Part shown: in pieces, positions 35,435-43,781 of the stretch
Position numbering within the stretch: position 1 is the stretch's first letter
Layout of the letters: each line of letters opens with the position of its first letter
Notes under the pieces: generated by a model
Seen by the model: only the letters and a program-made list of their open reading frames with translations
Told to the model about the DNA's origin: nothing
Databases searched by the model: none
Position numbers and translations under genes: made by a program
Assembly: GCF_024105735.1 (NCBI RefSeq)
Contig: NZ_JAAAML010000001.1
Span: 1,249,809-1,313,808, forward strand
Direction of reading: 5' to 3'
DNA from: Parahoeflea alexandrii
Lineage (GTDB): Bacteria; Pseudomonadota; Alphaproteobacteria; Rhizobiales; Rhizobiaceae
Length of the DNA stretch: 64,000 nucleotides

Positions 35435-36727
35435 ATGAAATTTACCACGAAATTGCGTATCGCAGGGGCGGCGGCATTTATTACAACAGGAATCCTGACC
35501 CAAACGGCATATGCGCAGGAGGAAACGATCAAGGTCGGCGTGCTGCACTCGCTGTCGGGCACGATGGCGATCTCGGAGACCACGCTCAAGGACACCATGC
35601 TGATGCTGATTGAACAGCAGAATGCAAAGGGTGGTCTGCTGGGCAAGCAGCTTGAGGCCGTCGTGGTCGATCCGGCATCCGACTGGCCGCTGTTTGCGGA
35701 AAAGGCACGCGAACTCATGACGGTTCAGAATGTCGATGTCATGTTCGGCTGCTGGACGTCGGTGAGCCGCAAGTCGGTTCTGCCGGTGATCGAGGAGCTG
35801 AACGGGCTTCTGTTCTACCCGGTGCAGTATGAGGGTGAAGAATCATCCAAGAACGTCTTCTACACGGGTGCAGCGCCCAACCAGCAGGCCATTCCTGCAA
35901 CCGACTATTTCCTTGAAGAGCTCGGGGTCGAGAAATTCGCACTGCTGGGCACCGACTATGTCTATCCGCGCACAACCAACAAGATCCTTGAGCAGTACCT
36001 CAAGGACAAGGGCATCGCGGAAGCGGACATTTTCGTCAACTATACGCCCTTCGGTCATTCCGACTGGTCCAAGATCGTTGCCGACGTGGTTGCGCTCGGT
36101 GCAGACGGCAAGAAGGTCGGCGTGATCTCCACCATCAATGGCGACGCCAATATCGGCTTCTACAAGGAGCTTGCCGCTGCGGGCATTTCCGCCGACGACA
36201 TTCCGGTCGTGGCTTTCTCGGTGGGTGAAGAAGAACTGTCGGGTCTCGACACCACCAACCTCGTCGGTCATCTTGCTGCCTGGAACTACTTCCAGTCCGC
36301 CGATGCTCCGGTGAATGCCGAATTCATCAAGGAATGGAAAGCCTTCGCCGGCGAAGAGCGGGTTACCAATGACCCGATGGAAGCCCACTATATCGGCTTC
36401 AACATGTGGGTGAATGCGGTCGAGGCCGCCGGCACCACCGATGTCGATGCCGTGCGCACCGCCATGTATGGCCAGAAGTTTCCGAACCTGACCGGCAGTG
36501 AAGCCGAAATGCTGCCCAACCATCACCTGACCAAGCCGGTGCTCATCGGCGAAATCCAGGAGGACGGCCAGTTCGACATCGTCAGCCAGACCGAGCCGGT
36601 TCCCGGCGACGCCTGGACCGACTTCCTGCCCGAATCCGCCGTGCTGGAATCGGACTGGAAGGAACTCGCCTGCGGCATGTACAACACCGAGACCAAGACC
36701 TGCGTGCAGCTCAATTCCAACTATTGA
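35435..36727 (+). CDS. urtA: Urea ABC transporter substrate-binding protein UrtA
   Basis: This 430-residue periplasmic binding protein has a signal peptide (MKFTTKLRIAGAAAFITTG...AYAQ) and the UrtA start TIKVGVLHSLSGTMAISE. It captures urea (or short amides in the AmiC/FmdD relatives) for the UrtBCDE pump. ACGGAGG precedes the ATG at 35435. Followed by urtB-E in the standard order, so urea is the best call. It is the first gene behind a sigma-54 promoter. Confidence 0.93.
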   Translation: MKFTTKLRIAGAAAFITTGILTQTAYAQEETIKVGVLHSLSGTMAISETTLKDTMLMLIEQQNAKGGLLGKQLEAVVVDPASDWPLFAEKARELMTVQNVDVMFGCWTSVSRKSVLPVIEELNGLLFYPVQYEGEESSKNVFYTGAAPNQQAIPATDYFLEELGVEKFALLGTDYVYPRTTNKILEQYLKDKGIAEADIFVNYTPFGHSDWSKIVADVVALGADGKKVGVISTINGDANIGFYKELAAAGISADDIPVVAFSVGEEELSGLDTTNLVGHLAAWNYFQSADAPVNAEFIKEWKAFAGEERVTNDPMEAHYIGFNMWVNAVEAAGTTDVDAVRTAMYGQKFPNLTGSEAEMLPNHHLTKPVLIGEIQEDGQFDIVSQTEPVPGDAWTDFLPESAVLESDWKELACGMYNTETKTCVQLNSNY

Positions 36728-36738
36728 TCTTCACCAAG

Positions 36739-36763
36739 GGAAGGGGGCCTTGCGCCCCCTTCC
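36739..36763 (+). terminator. Intercistronic hairpin between urtA and urtB
   Basis: GGAAGGGGGC and GCCCCCTTCC form a perfect 10-bp stem with a 5-base loop (CTTGC), not followed by a T-run. It likely stabilises urtA mRNA and lowers read-through, so the binding protein outnumbers the membrane parts. Confidence 0.55.
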
Positions 36764-36790
36764 ACCTTCCCAATTGGTCATTGTTCTCCC

Positions 36791-38740
36791 ATGCTTCGCA
36801 TCATCCTTTTTGTTTTTGCCGCTCTGACTGCGTTTGCGCCCGCCAAAGCGCAGGACGCTGATCTCAACGCGCTGCTCGAGACCTACCGGGCCAATATCGA
36901 AAAGCCTTCGCGCACCACCATCGGACCGGTGCTTGAAGACCTGGTCGACAGCCAGTTGCCCGCCGTGCCGGTGTTCCTGGAGAAATGGCGGGAGAAGGAG
37001 GTGTGGCAGCGGGAAAGCGATGGGCGGTTCTTCTTTGTCGAGGATGCTACCGACGGCAAGGTGATGCTGATCGATGTCGACAGCGGCGCGGAGGCCGGGC
37101 TTGCCGACAAGAACGATCTCGACAACCTCAAGCCCAACAGTGGCGTCCGTGGCGTGATAGCCGGAGCCTTGGTGCAGTTCCAGCTTTCGGACCCTGATCC
37201 GGAACGGCGGCTGCAGGCGCTGACAGCGCTGGAGCGCGATCCCGAAGCTTCGCATCTGAGCATTCTCAGAGGGGCGATTGAATCAGAATCTGATCCGGCC
37301 ATCAAGGCGCGGAAGGAGCGGCTGCAGCGGCTCTTGACCATCCAGTTCGGCAGTGACCAGGCAAACAGGGTGGCTGCTATCGAAAGTTTTGCCGGTGATC
37401 CCGGCGTCGATGCGCGCGCGGCGCTCAATCCGCTGCTTGCGACCAGAGTGGAAGTGTTCGATGCGGTGCCCGAGGGCCTCAACGTCGCCAGGCTGCTGAC
37501 GCCGGGCAGCGACATCGAGCCCCAGTCGGCCTACCAAATGCTGGTCGATGCCGGCAAGGCGCGGCCTGTGGTTCCGATGGCCGACCGCAAGCAGGCGCTG
37601 ATCGACAATATCGAGAATGGCATGGTTGCCGGTACTCCGGTCGCCGAGCTGGTGACGCAGGCCGCACGCGACCGGGCCTATCTGGCGCTGGCGGCCGACG
37701 GCAGCGTGCCGCCACTGGTCACCCCGGACGAACAGCGTTCTGCAGTCGCCAATCACGTGTTTGCCGAGATCTACGCCGAAAAAGACCCGGTGCTGACCAC
37801 GGCCGCGCGGGAAACGCTCGCCAACATCAGCGGTACGGTCGGTTTGTACCAGTTCGTCGATCTGGCGCTTGACGGGCTGTCGCTGGCGTCGATCTACTTC
37901 CTGGCCGCGATCGGGCTTGCCATCACCTTTGGCGTCATGGGTGTGATCAACATGGCGCATGGCGAGTTCATCATGATCGGCGCCTATACCGGCTATGTCG
38001 TGCAGCAGTTCATCCCGAACTACACCGTGTCGATCATCGTGGCGCTGCCGCTGGCCTTCACGGTTGCCTTCCTGGCGGGGGTGGCACTGGAACGGCTGGT
38101 GATCCGCTATCTGGCGCACAGGCCGCTTGAAACGCTGCTTGCGACGTTCGGCATTTCCATTGCGCTCCAGCAGATCGCCAAGAACATTTTCGGCACACAG
38201 GCGCGTCCACTGACATCGCCGTCCTGGCTCGATGGCGCCTGGGTGCTCAATGACGTGGTGTCGATCAGCTACATCAGGATCGCGATCTTCGTTCTCGCTC
38301 TCGCCTTTCTGGGTCTGCTGCTGTTCATTCTCAACCGCACACGGCTCGGGCTTGAGGTCCGGGCGGTGACGCAGAACCCGCGCATGGCCTCGTCGATGGG
38401 GATCAATCCCGACCGGATCAACATGCTGACTTTCGGCCTCGGCTCCGGCATCGCCGGTATCGCAGGCGTCGCCATCGGGTTGTTTGCGAAGGTCACGTCG
38501 GAACTCGGCTCCGGTTACATCGTGCAAAGCTTCATGACCGTGGTGGTCGGCGGGGTCGGCAACATCTGGGGGACGCTTGCGGGCGCCGGGATGATCGGCT
38601 CGCTGCAGAAGGTGATCGAGTTCTTCAATCCGTCCAACACACTCGCCGCGCAGACCTACATGATCATCTTCATCATCATCTTCATCCAGTTCAGACCCAA
38701 GGGCATCATCGCGCTCAAGGGCCGTGCGGCGGGGGATTAG
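36791..38740 (+). CDS. urtB: Urea ABC transporter permease UrtB
   Basis: This LivH-type permease has 649 residues: a signal sequence, a periplasmic N-terminal extension of about 330 residues, and a membrane domain from about residue 350 (GLSLASIYFLAAIGLAITFGV, then INMAHGEFIMIGAYTGY). The conserved GLEVRAVTQNPRMASSMGIN loop that contacts the ATPases is present. UrtB proteins with an N-terminal extension are usual in proteobacteria; this one seems longer than the roughly 540 residues I expect. It forms the channel with UrtC. Confidence 0.92.
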   Translation: MLRIILFVFAALTAFAPAKAQDADLNALLETYRANIEKPSRTTIGPVLEDLVDSQLPAVPVFLEKWREKEVWQRESDGRFFFVEDATDGKVMLIDVDSGAEAGLADKNDLDNLKPNSGVRGVIAGALVQFQLSDPDPERRLQALTALERDPEASHLSILRGAIESESDPAIKARKERLQRLLTIQFGSDQANRVAAIESFAGDPGVDARAALNPLLATRVEVFDAVPEGLNVARLLTPGSDIEPQSAYQMLVDAGKARPVVPMADRKQALIDNIENGMVAGTPVAELVTQAARDRAYLALAADGSVPPLVTPDEQRSAVANHVFAEIYAEKDPVLTTAARETLANISGTVGLYQFVDLALDGLSLASIYFLAAIGLAITFGVMGVINMAHGEFIMIGAYTGYVVQQFIPNYTVSIIVALPLAFTVAFLAGVALERLVIRYLAHRPLETLLATFGISIALQQIAKNIFGTQARPLTSPSWLDGAWVLNDVVSISYIRIAIFVLALAFLGLLLFILNRTRLGLEVRAVTQNPRMASSMGINPDRINMLTFGLGSGIAGIAGVAIGLFAKVTSELGSGYIVQSFMTVVVGGVGNIWGTLAGAGMIGSLQKVIEFFNPSNTLAAQTYMIIFIIIFIQFRPKGIIALKGRAAGD

Positions 38741-38743
38741 ATC

Positions 38744-39916
38744 ATGGAACGCTCCCTTCTTGCCCGGCAGCCCTCGGTGCTCATCTTCATCGGCCTTCTG
38801 GCGGTGTTCACCATCGTGATCACCATTCTTTCGGAAGGTTTCGGGCTCGGCATCGTCTCAACCAGCTTCATCAAGATCCTTGGCAAGACATTGTGCCTGT
38901 GCCTGATCGCCATCGCCATGGATCTGGTCTGGGGCTATTGCGGGATCCTGTCGCTTGGCCATTTCGCGTTCTTCGGCCTCGGCGGCTACATGATCGGCAT
39001 GTGGCTGATGTACGAGCGGACCAAGGATATCGTCATCGCCTCGCTGTCGAGCGGGGAACTGCCGGCAACGCCCGAAGAAATCCGCGAAGGCATCGGCACC
39101 CAGATCTTCGGTGTCGTCGGCGGCGCGGAGATTCCCATGGTCTGGTACTTTGCCGACAGCCTGTTCGCGCAGCTGGCGCTGGTGGTGCTGGTGCCTGGAT
39201 TGCTTGCGCTGGTCTTCGGCTGGCTGGCGTTCCGCAGCCGTGTGACCGGGGTGTATCTGTCGATCCTGACCCAGGCGATGACCCTGGCGCTGTCACTCTA
39301 TCTGTTCCAGAACGACTCGGGCCTCAGAGGCAACAACGGCCTTTCGGGATTGCAGAACATTCCCGGCCTGACCGAAGTGCCGCAATCGGTGGTCTCCGTC
39401 TGGTTTTTCCTGGCTTCGGCCTTTGCCCTGGGGCTGGGTTATCTGGTGGCTGCGTGGGTGGTCTCGGGCAAGTTCGGCAATGTGATCCGGGCGATCCGCG
39501 ACGACGAAGCGCGCATCCGTTTCATGGGATACCCGGTGGAGGCCTACAAGCTGGTGGTGTTCACGCTGACCGCGGTGATCGCGGCGATTGCCGGGGCGCT
39601 TTACTATCCGCAGGCGGGAATCATCAATCCGGCCGAGATCGCGCCGATTGCCTCGATCTACCTCGCAGTCTGGGTGGCAATCGGCGGCCGGGGGCGGCTT
39701 TACGGCGCGGTCATCGGCGCGGCGCTGGTGTCGCTTCTGTCGTCCTGGTTCACCGGCGGGCAGGCGCCGAGCATCCCGCTGGGCTTCTACACCGTCAACT
39801 GGGTCGACTGGTGGCAGGTGCTGCTGGGCCTGGGCTTCGTGCTGGTCACGCTGTTCGCGCCGAAGGGCATTGGCGGGTTGTTTGACAAGCTGGTCAGGAA
39901 GGATGCCGCATCGTGA
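38744..39916 (+). CDS. urtC: Urea ABC transporter permease UrtC
   Basis: This 390-residue LivM-type permease has DLVWGYCGILSLGHFAFFGLG near residue 65, about nine membrane segments and the ATPase-contact region VIRAIRDDEARIRFMGY. It forms the heterodimeric urea channel with UrtB. It begins 3 bases after urtB stop and overlaps urtD by 4 bases. Confidence 0.93.
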   Translation: MERSLLARQPSVLIFIGLLAVFTIVITILSEGFGLGIVSTSFIKILGKTLCLCLIAIAMDLVWGYCGILSLGHFAFFGLGGYMIGMWLMYERTKDIVIASLSSGELPATPEEIREGIGTQIFGVVGGAEIPMVWYFADSLFAQLALVVLVPGLLALVFGWLAFRSRVTGVYLSILTQAMTLALSLYLFQNDSGLRGNNGLSGLQNIPGLTEVPQSVVSVWFFLASAFALGLGYLVAAWVVSGKFGNVIRAIRDDEARIRFMGYPVEAYKLVVFTLTAVIAAIAGALYYPQAGIINPAEIAPIASIYLAVWVAIGGRGRLYGAVIGAALVSLLSSWFTGGQAPSIPLGFYTVNWVDWWQVLLGLGFVLVTLFAPKGIGGLFDKLVRKDAAS

Positions 39917-40653
39917 GCGCGCTTCTGGAAGTAACATCGATCTCGGTTTCGTTCGACGGGTTCAAGGCGATCAACAACCTGTCGTTCGAAATCGGCGGGC
40001 AGGAGTTGCGCGCCATCATCGGGCCGAACGGGGCGGGCAAGACCACCTTCATGGACATCGTCACCGGCAAGACAAGGCCGGATGAGGGCCGGGTGCGGTT
40101 CGGCGAACCACAGCTCGATCTGCTCAGGCTGTCTGAAAGCCAGATCGCGCGGGCAGGGGTCGGACGGAAGTTCCAACGCCCAACGGTGTTCGAGGCGCAG
40201 AGCGTGCGCGACAATCTGATGATGGCGCTGAGCAATGACCGGCTGCCGTTTTCGGTGCTGCGCTACAAGGCTTCGAAGGAAGACGCGGCGCGGGTGGCGG
40301 CGCTTGCCGGGGAGATCGGGCTGTCGGGCGAACTCGACCGCACCGCAGGCGAACTCTCGCACGGGCAGAAGCAATGGCTCGAGATCGGCATGCTTCTGGC
40401 GCAGGATCCGAAGCTGCTGCTGGTTGACGAGCCGGCTGCAGGGATGACGCTTGGCGAACGCGAACACACCACCGACCTGTTGCGCCGGGCGGCCGAAACC
40501 CGCGCGGTCGTCGTGGTTGAGCATGACATGGAGTTTGTCCGCCGGCTCGATTGCAAGGTTACGGTGCTGCATGAAGGGTCGGTTCTGGCGGAAGGGTCGC
40601 TTGATCATGTGACCGGCAATTCCGAGGTCATTGATGTCTATCTGGGGCGCTAG
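39913..40653 (+). CDS. urtD: Urea ABC transporter ATPase UrtD
   Basis: This 246-residue LivG-type ATPase has Walker A GPNGAGKTT, the signature ELSHGQKQWLEIGMLL (LSHGQ variant typical of UrtD) and Walker B LLLVDEPAAGM. It starts with GTG within the urtC stop region. It works with UrtE to drive urea uptake. Confidence 0.93.
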   Translation: MSALLEVTSISVSFDGFKAINNLSFEIGGQELRAIIGPNGAGKTTFMDIVTGKTRPDEGRVRFGEPQLDLLRLSESQIARAGVGRKFQRPTVFEAQSVRDNLMMALSNDRLPFSVLRYKASKEDAARVAALAGEIGLSGELDRTAGELSHGQKQWLEIGMLLAQDPKLLLVDEPAAGMTLGEREHTTDLLRRAAETRAVVVVEHDMEFVRRLDCKVTVLHEGSVLAEGSLDHVTGNSEVIDVYLGR

Positions 40654-40656
40654 AGA

Positions 40657-41352
40657 ATGTTGAATGTTGAAAACCTGACCCTGCATTACGGCCAGTCCCA
40701 GATCCTCAAGGGGATTTCGCTGAAGGCCGATGTCGGGCAGGTCACCTGCGTGATGGGCACCAACGGGGTCGGCAAGACCAGCCTGCTCAAGGCGATTTCC
40801 GGCGTGCATCACCGCTCCGGTGGCGCCTACTCGCTGGCGGGCGAGACGATCGGAAAGCTTCCGGCCTACCAACTGGCCGCGAAGGGTGTTGGTTATGTGC
40901 CGCAGGGCCGCGATATCTTTCCCCTGTTGACGGTCACCGAGAACCTGGAGACCGGGTTTGCCTGCCTGCCGCGCCCGGAACGGAAAATTCCGGATCACAT
41001 CTACGAGCTGTTCCCGGTGCTCAAAGACATGCGCAACCGCCGTGGCGGCGACCTGTCGGGCGGCCAGCAGCAGCAGCTTTCGATCGCCCGGGCGTTGATC
41101 ACCCGGCCGAAACTGCTTCTGCTCGATGAGCCGACCGAGGGCATTCAGCCCAACATCATCCAGCAGATCGGGCGGGTGATCGCGCTTTTGAGGGATCAGG
41201 GCGAGATGGCGATCGTGCTGGTCGAGCAGTATTTCGAGTTTGCCTACGGCCTTGCCGACCGGTTCTGCGTGATCGAGCGCGGAGAAGTGAAAATGGCTGG
41301 CGACCGCGAAAGCCTGAGCAAGGAAACCCTGCGGGCGGCGGTTTCGGTCTGA
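40657..41352 (+). CDS. urtE: Urea ABC transporter ATPase UrtE
   Basis: This 231-residue LivF-type ATPase starts MLNVENLTLHYGQSQILKG and has Walker A GTNGVGKTS (N in place of the common P), signature LSGGQQQQLSIA and Walker B LLLLDEPTEGIQP, the UrtE form. It is the last gene of urtABCDE; a hairpin terminator follows. No urease genes are in the window. Confidence 0.93.
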   Translation: MLNVENLTLHYGQSQILKGISLKADVGQVTCVMGTNGVGKTSLLKAISGVHHRSGGAYSLAGETIGKLPAYQLAAKGVGYVPQGRDIFPLLTVTENLETGFACLPRPERKIPDHIYELFPVLKDMRNRRGGDLSGGQQQQLSIARALITRPKLLLLDEPTEGIQPNIIQQIGRVIALLRDQGEMAIVLVEQYFEFAYGLADRFCVIERGEVKMAGDRESLSKETLRAAVSV

Positions 41353-41361
41353 GCCCAGGCA

Positions 41362-41400
41362 GCGGCCGGACTGCCCGGAATTTGGGCGGGTGCCGCATTT
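41362..41400 (+). terminator. Terminator of the urt operon
   Basis: Outer arms GCGGC and GCCGC (41362-41366, 41392-41396) enclose inner arms CTGCCC and GGGCGG; ATTTT follows. It lies 9 bases past the urtE stop codon. Confidence 0.55.
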
Positions 41401-41492
41401 TCCGTGCTGCTCTTGCTCATTGCAAGTGCAACGATTTCAACACGTTCAGTCTGAAACGGCGGAGAGCCTCAATCTCGAGGGTGTTCTGAAAT

Positions 41493-41508
41493 TGGCACGG
41501 TTCATGCA
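41493..41508 (+). promoter_or_regulatory. Orphan sigma-54 promoter
   Basis: TGGCACGGTTCATGCA matches TGGCACG-N4-TTGCW with one mismatch; GG (41494) and GC (41506) are 10 bases apart. It points rightward into a structured stretch with no gene on that strand, and a convergent YeeE gene ends 118 bases on. It is one of the two best sigma-54 matches seen in the window. Confidence 0.7.
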
Positions 41509-41518
41509 TCTGACAAGC

Positions 41519-41628
41519 CAGATCCAGAGGGGATCATAACGACGCTCGAAAAGAGCGCTTTGAAGGCCGTCAGGCAGCAAGCCGCTCATCCCGGATGTAC
41601 GGATAGCGCTTCGCCTGGCGGTCTTTCA
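41519..41628 (+). ncRNA. Candidate sigma-54-driven structured RNA
   Basis: From the predicted start near 41519, three hairpins follow: GATCC/GGATC (41521-41534), CGCTC/GAGCG around GAAAA (41543-41557), and a large one with 10-bp outer arms (41566-41575, 41613-41622, two G-U pairs) enclosing AAGC(C)GCT/AGCGCTT. TCTTTC follows. No plausible protein is encoded on this strand beyond it. It could be a nitrogen-controlled small RNA, or the leftover leader of a nitrate- or urea-assimilation operon displaced by the sulfur island. On the other strand it may terminate the YeeE gene. Confidence 0.45.
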
Positions 41629-42750
41629 GATTCCGGGCTGAAGCTCGCTGCCCCGGGCGTCGGGGCTGGCAGCCAAGGCCTGCGGCGGAACAGTCCGGCC
41701 CGCCATCTTGCGGTCGACGACCCAGTCGGTGACAGCTGCCGCGATCCAGATCGCAAACAGGGTCACCCAGGCGGTCAGCGCAAAGATGCTCGCCCCGGTC
41801 ACGCCGGCGCCGACGGCGCAGCCGCCTGCCAGCATGCCGCCAAAGCCCATCAGGGCCGCGCCGGCCAGATAGCGTCGCATCGAGCCGCCACCCTCAAAGC
41901 CCTGCAGTTCGAGTTCACCGGTCACCCAGGCGGCCAGGAAAGCGCCGATGAAGACCCCCGGAACCAGGCCGACGTCGAAGTCGATCATCGAGCCGGGAGA
42001 GGACAGGAACAGCATCAGCGTGTCGGCGGACGGTCCGGTGAAACTGAGCGATTCGAGCTGAACCGGCTCGAAGGCTATGGAGGTCATGGCATTGGTGAAC
42101 CACCAGGCAAGCGGAATGCAGGCACCGACTGCGAAGGACGCGGTGGTTTTCCAGATCCCGACCTTGCGCCACAACGCCAGAAACAAGCTTGCAGCAAGGC
42201 CGGCCAGAACGAGGCCGAGAGCGGTCTGTTCGGACACGGAGGAAAGCACCAGCAGATCGTTTGATCCGATCGACAGGGTGGTCAACGGTGTTGCAAGAGC
42301 TTCGCGAAGCGGTGAGAGAAAGCCGTGCAGGCTGGCCTGGGCGACGACGGCGAAGACCAGGCCTGAAAGCAGGGCGCGCAAATTGCCGGTCGCCGAAAGT
42401 ACCAGAAGCCGGGACGAGCATCCGCGCGCCAGCACCATGCCGGTGCCGAACATGAGGCCGCCGATGGCGGCGCCCGAAAGGCTTTGCGGCGAGGCCAGTT
42501 GCCGTGCTTCGGTGGCGGTAAAGAGGTCGAATGCGCTGAGCAACATGGTTCCGGCGATGGCCGTGGAGAAGACGATCAGCCAGATGGCGACCTTGCCGCC
42601 AACGTGTCCGCGCGAGAATTCAATTGCCGCAGCGCGCAGGCAGAACCGGCTCTGTTGCGCAAAAGCGCCAAAAATCGCGCCGATCACTGCGCCGCCGATC
42701 AGAAGTGCAAAATTGTCGCCGAAATGGTCAGCCAGAAACTCAAGGTTCAT
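41626..42750 (-). CDS. YeeE/YedE-family transporter (SoxT-like, second copy)
   Basis: This 374-residue membrane protein has two pseudo-repeats, each with a conserved cysteine motif: QQSRFCLRAAAIEF with GTGMVLARGCSSRLLVLSATGN in the first and GFGGMLAGGCAVGAGVTG in the second. YeeE homologues import thiosulfate through a cysteine relay. The ATG at 42750 has GGGGGTGAT upstream and begins a proper membrane domain; the frame upstream to 42798 crosses the regulatory dyads. It is divergent from the metallo-beta-lactamase gene. Confidence 0.87.
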   Translation of the reverse strand: MNLEFLADHFGDNFALLIGGAVIGAIFGAFAQQSRFCLRAAAIEFSRGHVGGKVAIWLIVFSTAIAGTMLLSAFDLFTATEARQLASPQSLSGAAIGGLMFGTGMVLARGCSSRLLVLSATGNLRALLSGLVFAVVAQASLHGFLSPLREALATPLTTLSIGSNDLLVLSSVSEQTALGLVLAGLAASLFLALWRKVGIWKTTASFAVGACIPLAWWFTNAMTSIAFEPVQLESLSFTGPSADTLMLFLSSPGSMIDFDVGLVPGVFIGAFLAAWVTGELELQGFEGGGSMRRYLAGAALMGFGGMLAGGCAVGAGVTGASIFALTAWVTLFAIWIAAAVTDWVVDRKMAGRTVPPQALAASPDARGSELQPGI

Positions 42751-42797
42751 GGTATCACCCCCATGAGGCCAAGAACACCTTATTGCGGTCCAGGGCA

Positions 42798-42811
42798 TTG
42801 ACCTGGGTCAA
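42798..42811. promoter_or_regulatory. FNR/FixK-type box
   Basis: TTGACCTGGGTCAA is a perfect match to TTGAY-N4-RTCAA and is itself symmetric. It lies between the divergent YeeE and metallo-beta-lactamase genes, suggesting oxygen or nitrogen-oxide control of one of them. Confidence 0.55.
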
Positions 42812-42827
42812 GACAAAGGCAAATATT

Positions 42828-42843
42828 CATATAAATCTATATG
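42828..42843. promoter_or_regulatory. AT-rich dyad, candidate SoxR operator
   Basis: CATATA-AATC-TATATG is a perfect 6-bp dyad 12 bases before the metallo-beta-lactamase start codon. ArsR-type SoxR/BigR regulators bind AT-rich dyads of this kind. Confidence 0.45.
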
Positions 42844-42854
42844 GGAGAAAGATC

Positions 42855-43781
42855 ATGGCACCGTTCATTCAGACACGCCGCACATTCCTGCACTCCGGCA
42901 TGGCTGCGGCCGCGACGCTGGCCTCGCCGGCCTGGCTCAAGGGTGCCAATGCATTTGAAATCGGAGATGCGGTGCTGACCAGCGTCAGCGACGGCAATCT
43001 GGTTCTGCCGCTGAGCTTTTCCTATCCGAATGCGCCGCAGGACGAACTCGTTGCACTGCTTGAAAAGAACGGCGAGCCAACCGATTCACTGACGCCCGAC
43101 TGCAATGTGCCGATCCTGAAAACGGCTGACCGGCTGATCATGTTCGATGTCGGCTCGGGTTCCAACTTCATGCCGTCGGCTGGCAAGCTGCTCGACAATA
43201 TGGCGGAGGCGGGATTTGATCCGGCGGATGTGACAGATGTGATCTTCACCCATGGCCATCCCGATCACCTCTGGGGGCTGATCGATGATTTCGATGAAAT
43301 CGTCTACCCAAATGCCAGTTTCCACATGGGGCGGGCCGAGTGGGAGTTCTGGAGCGACCCGGGCACGGTCGACGCCATGCCGGAAGAGCGCAAGACCTTC
43401 GCGGTCGGGGCGCAGAACCGGCTGGCCGTTCTCGCCGACATGATCAACCTGTTCGAGCCCGGCGCGGAAGTCGTGCCCGGGGTGGAGGCGGTCGACACGT
43501 CCGGCCATACTCCCGGCCACATGTCCTACATGGTGCATGGCGGCAGCAGTCCGGTGTTGATCGCCGGCGACGCGATCACTCATTTCGCGGTGTCATTCGC
43601 GCATCCGGGCTGGCCCAGCGGGTCCGATCAGGATGCGGAAAAGGGTGTCGCCACCCGGCTCAAGCTGCTCGACCGGTTGGCTGCGGACAAGGCGATGCTG
43701 ACTGCCTATCACCTGCCCAAACCGGGCGAGGGCAGGGTTGAACGGGATGGTTCGGCTTACAGGTTCGTCGCTTCCGCCTAG
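42855..43781 (+). CDS. Secreted MBL-fold metallohydrolase of the sox island
   Basis: This 308-residue protein has a twin-arginine-like signal (TRRTFLHSGMAAAATLASPAW) and the metal motif THGHPDHLWGL, with further ligands in DTSGHTPGHM, IAGDAITH and AYHLPKPG. It resembles the SoxH-like hydrolases found with sox genes, which may act on thiol or persulfide adducts; the substrate is not established. The ATG at 42855 with GGGAGAAAG upstream is chosen; the frame from 42624 is antisense to the YeeE gene. Confidence 0.8.
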   Translation: MAPFIQTRRTFLHSGMAAAATLASPAWLKGANAFEIGDAVLTSVSDGNLVLPLSFSYPNAPQDELVALLEKNGEPTDSLTPDCNVPILKTADRLIMFDVGSGSNFMPSAGKLLDNMAEAGFDPADVTDVIFTHGHPDHLWGLIDDFDEIVYPNASFHMGRAEWEFWSDPGTVDAMPEERKTFAVGAQNRLAVLADMINLFEPGAEVVPGVEAVDTSGHTPGHMSYMVHGGSSPVLIAGDAITHFAVSFAHPGWPSGSDQDAEKGVATRLKLLDRLAADKAMLTAYHLPKPGEGRVERDGSAYRFVASA

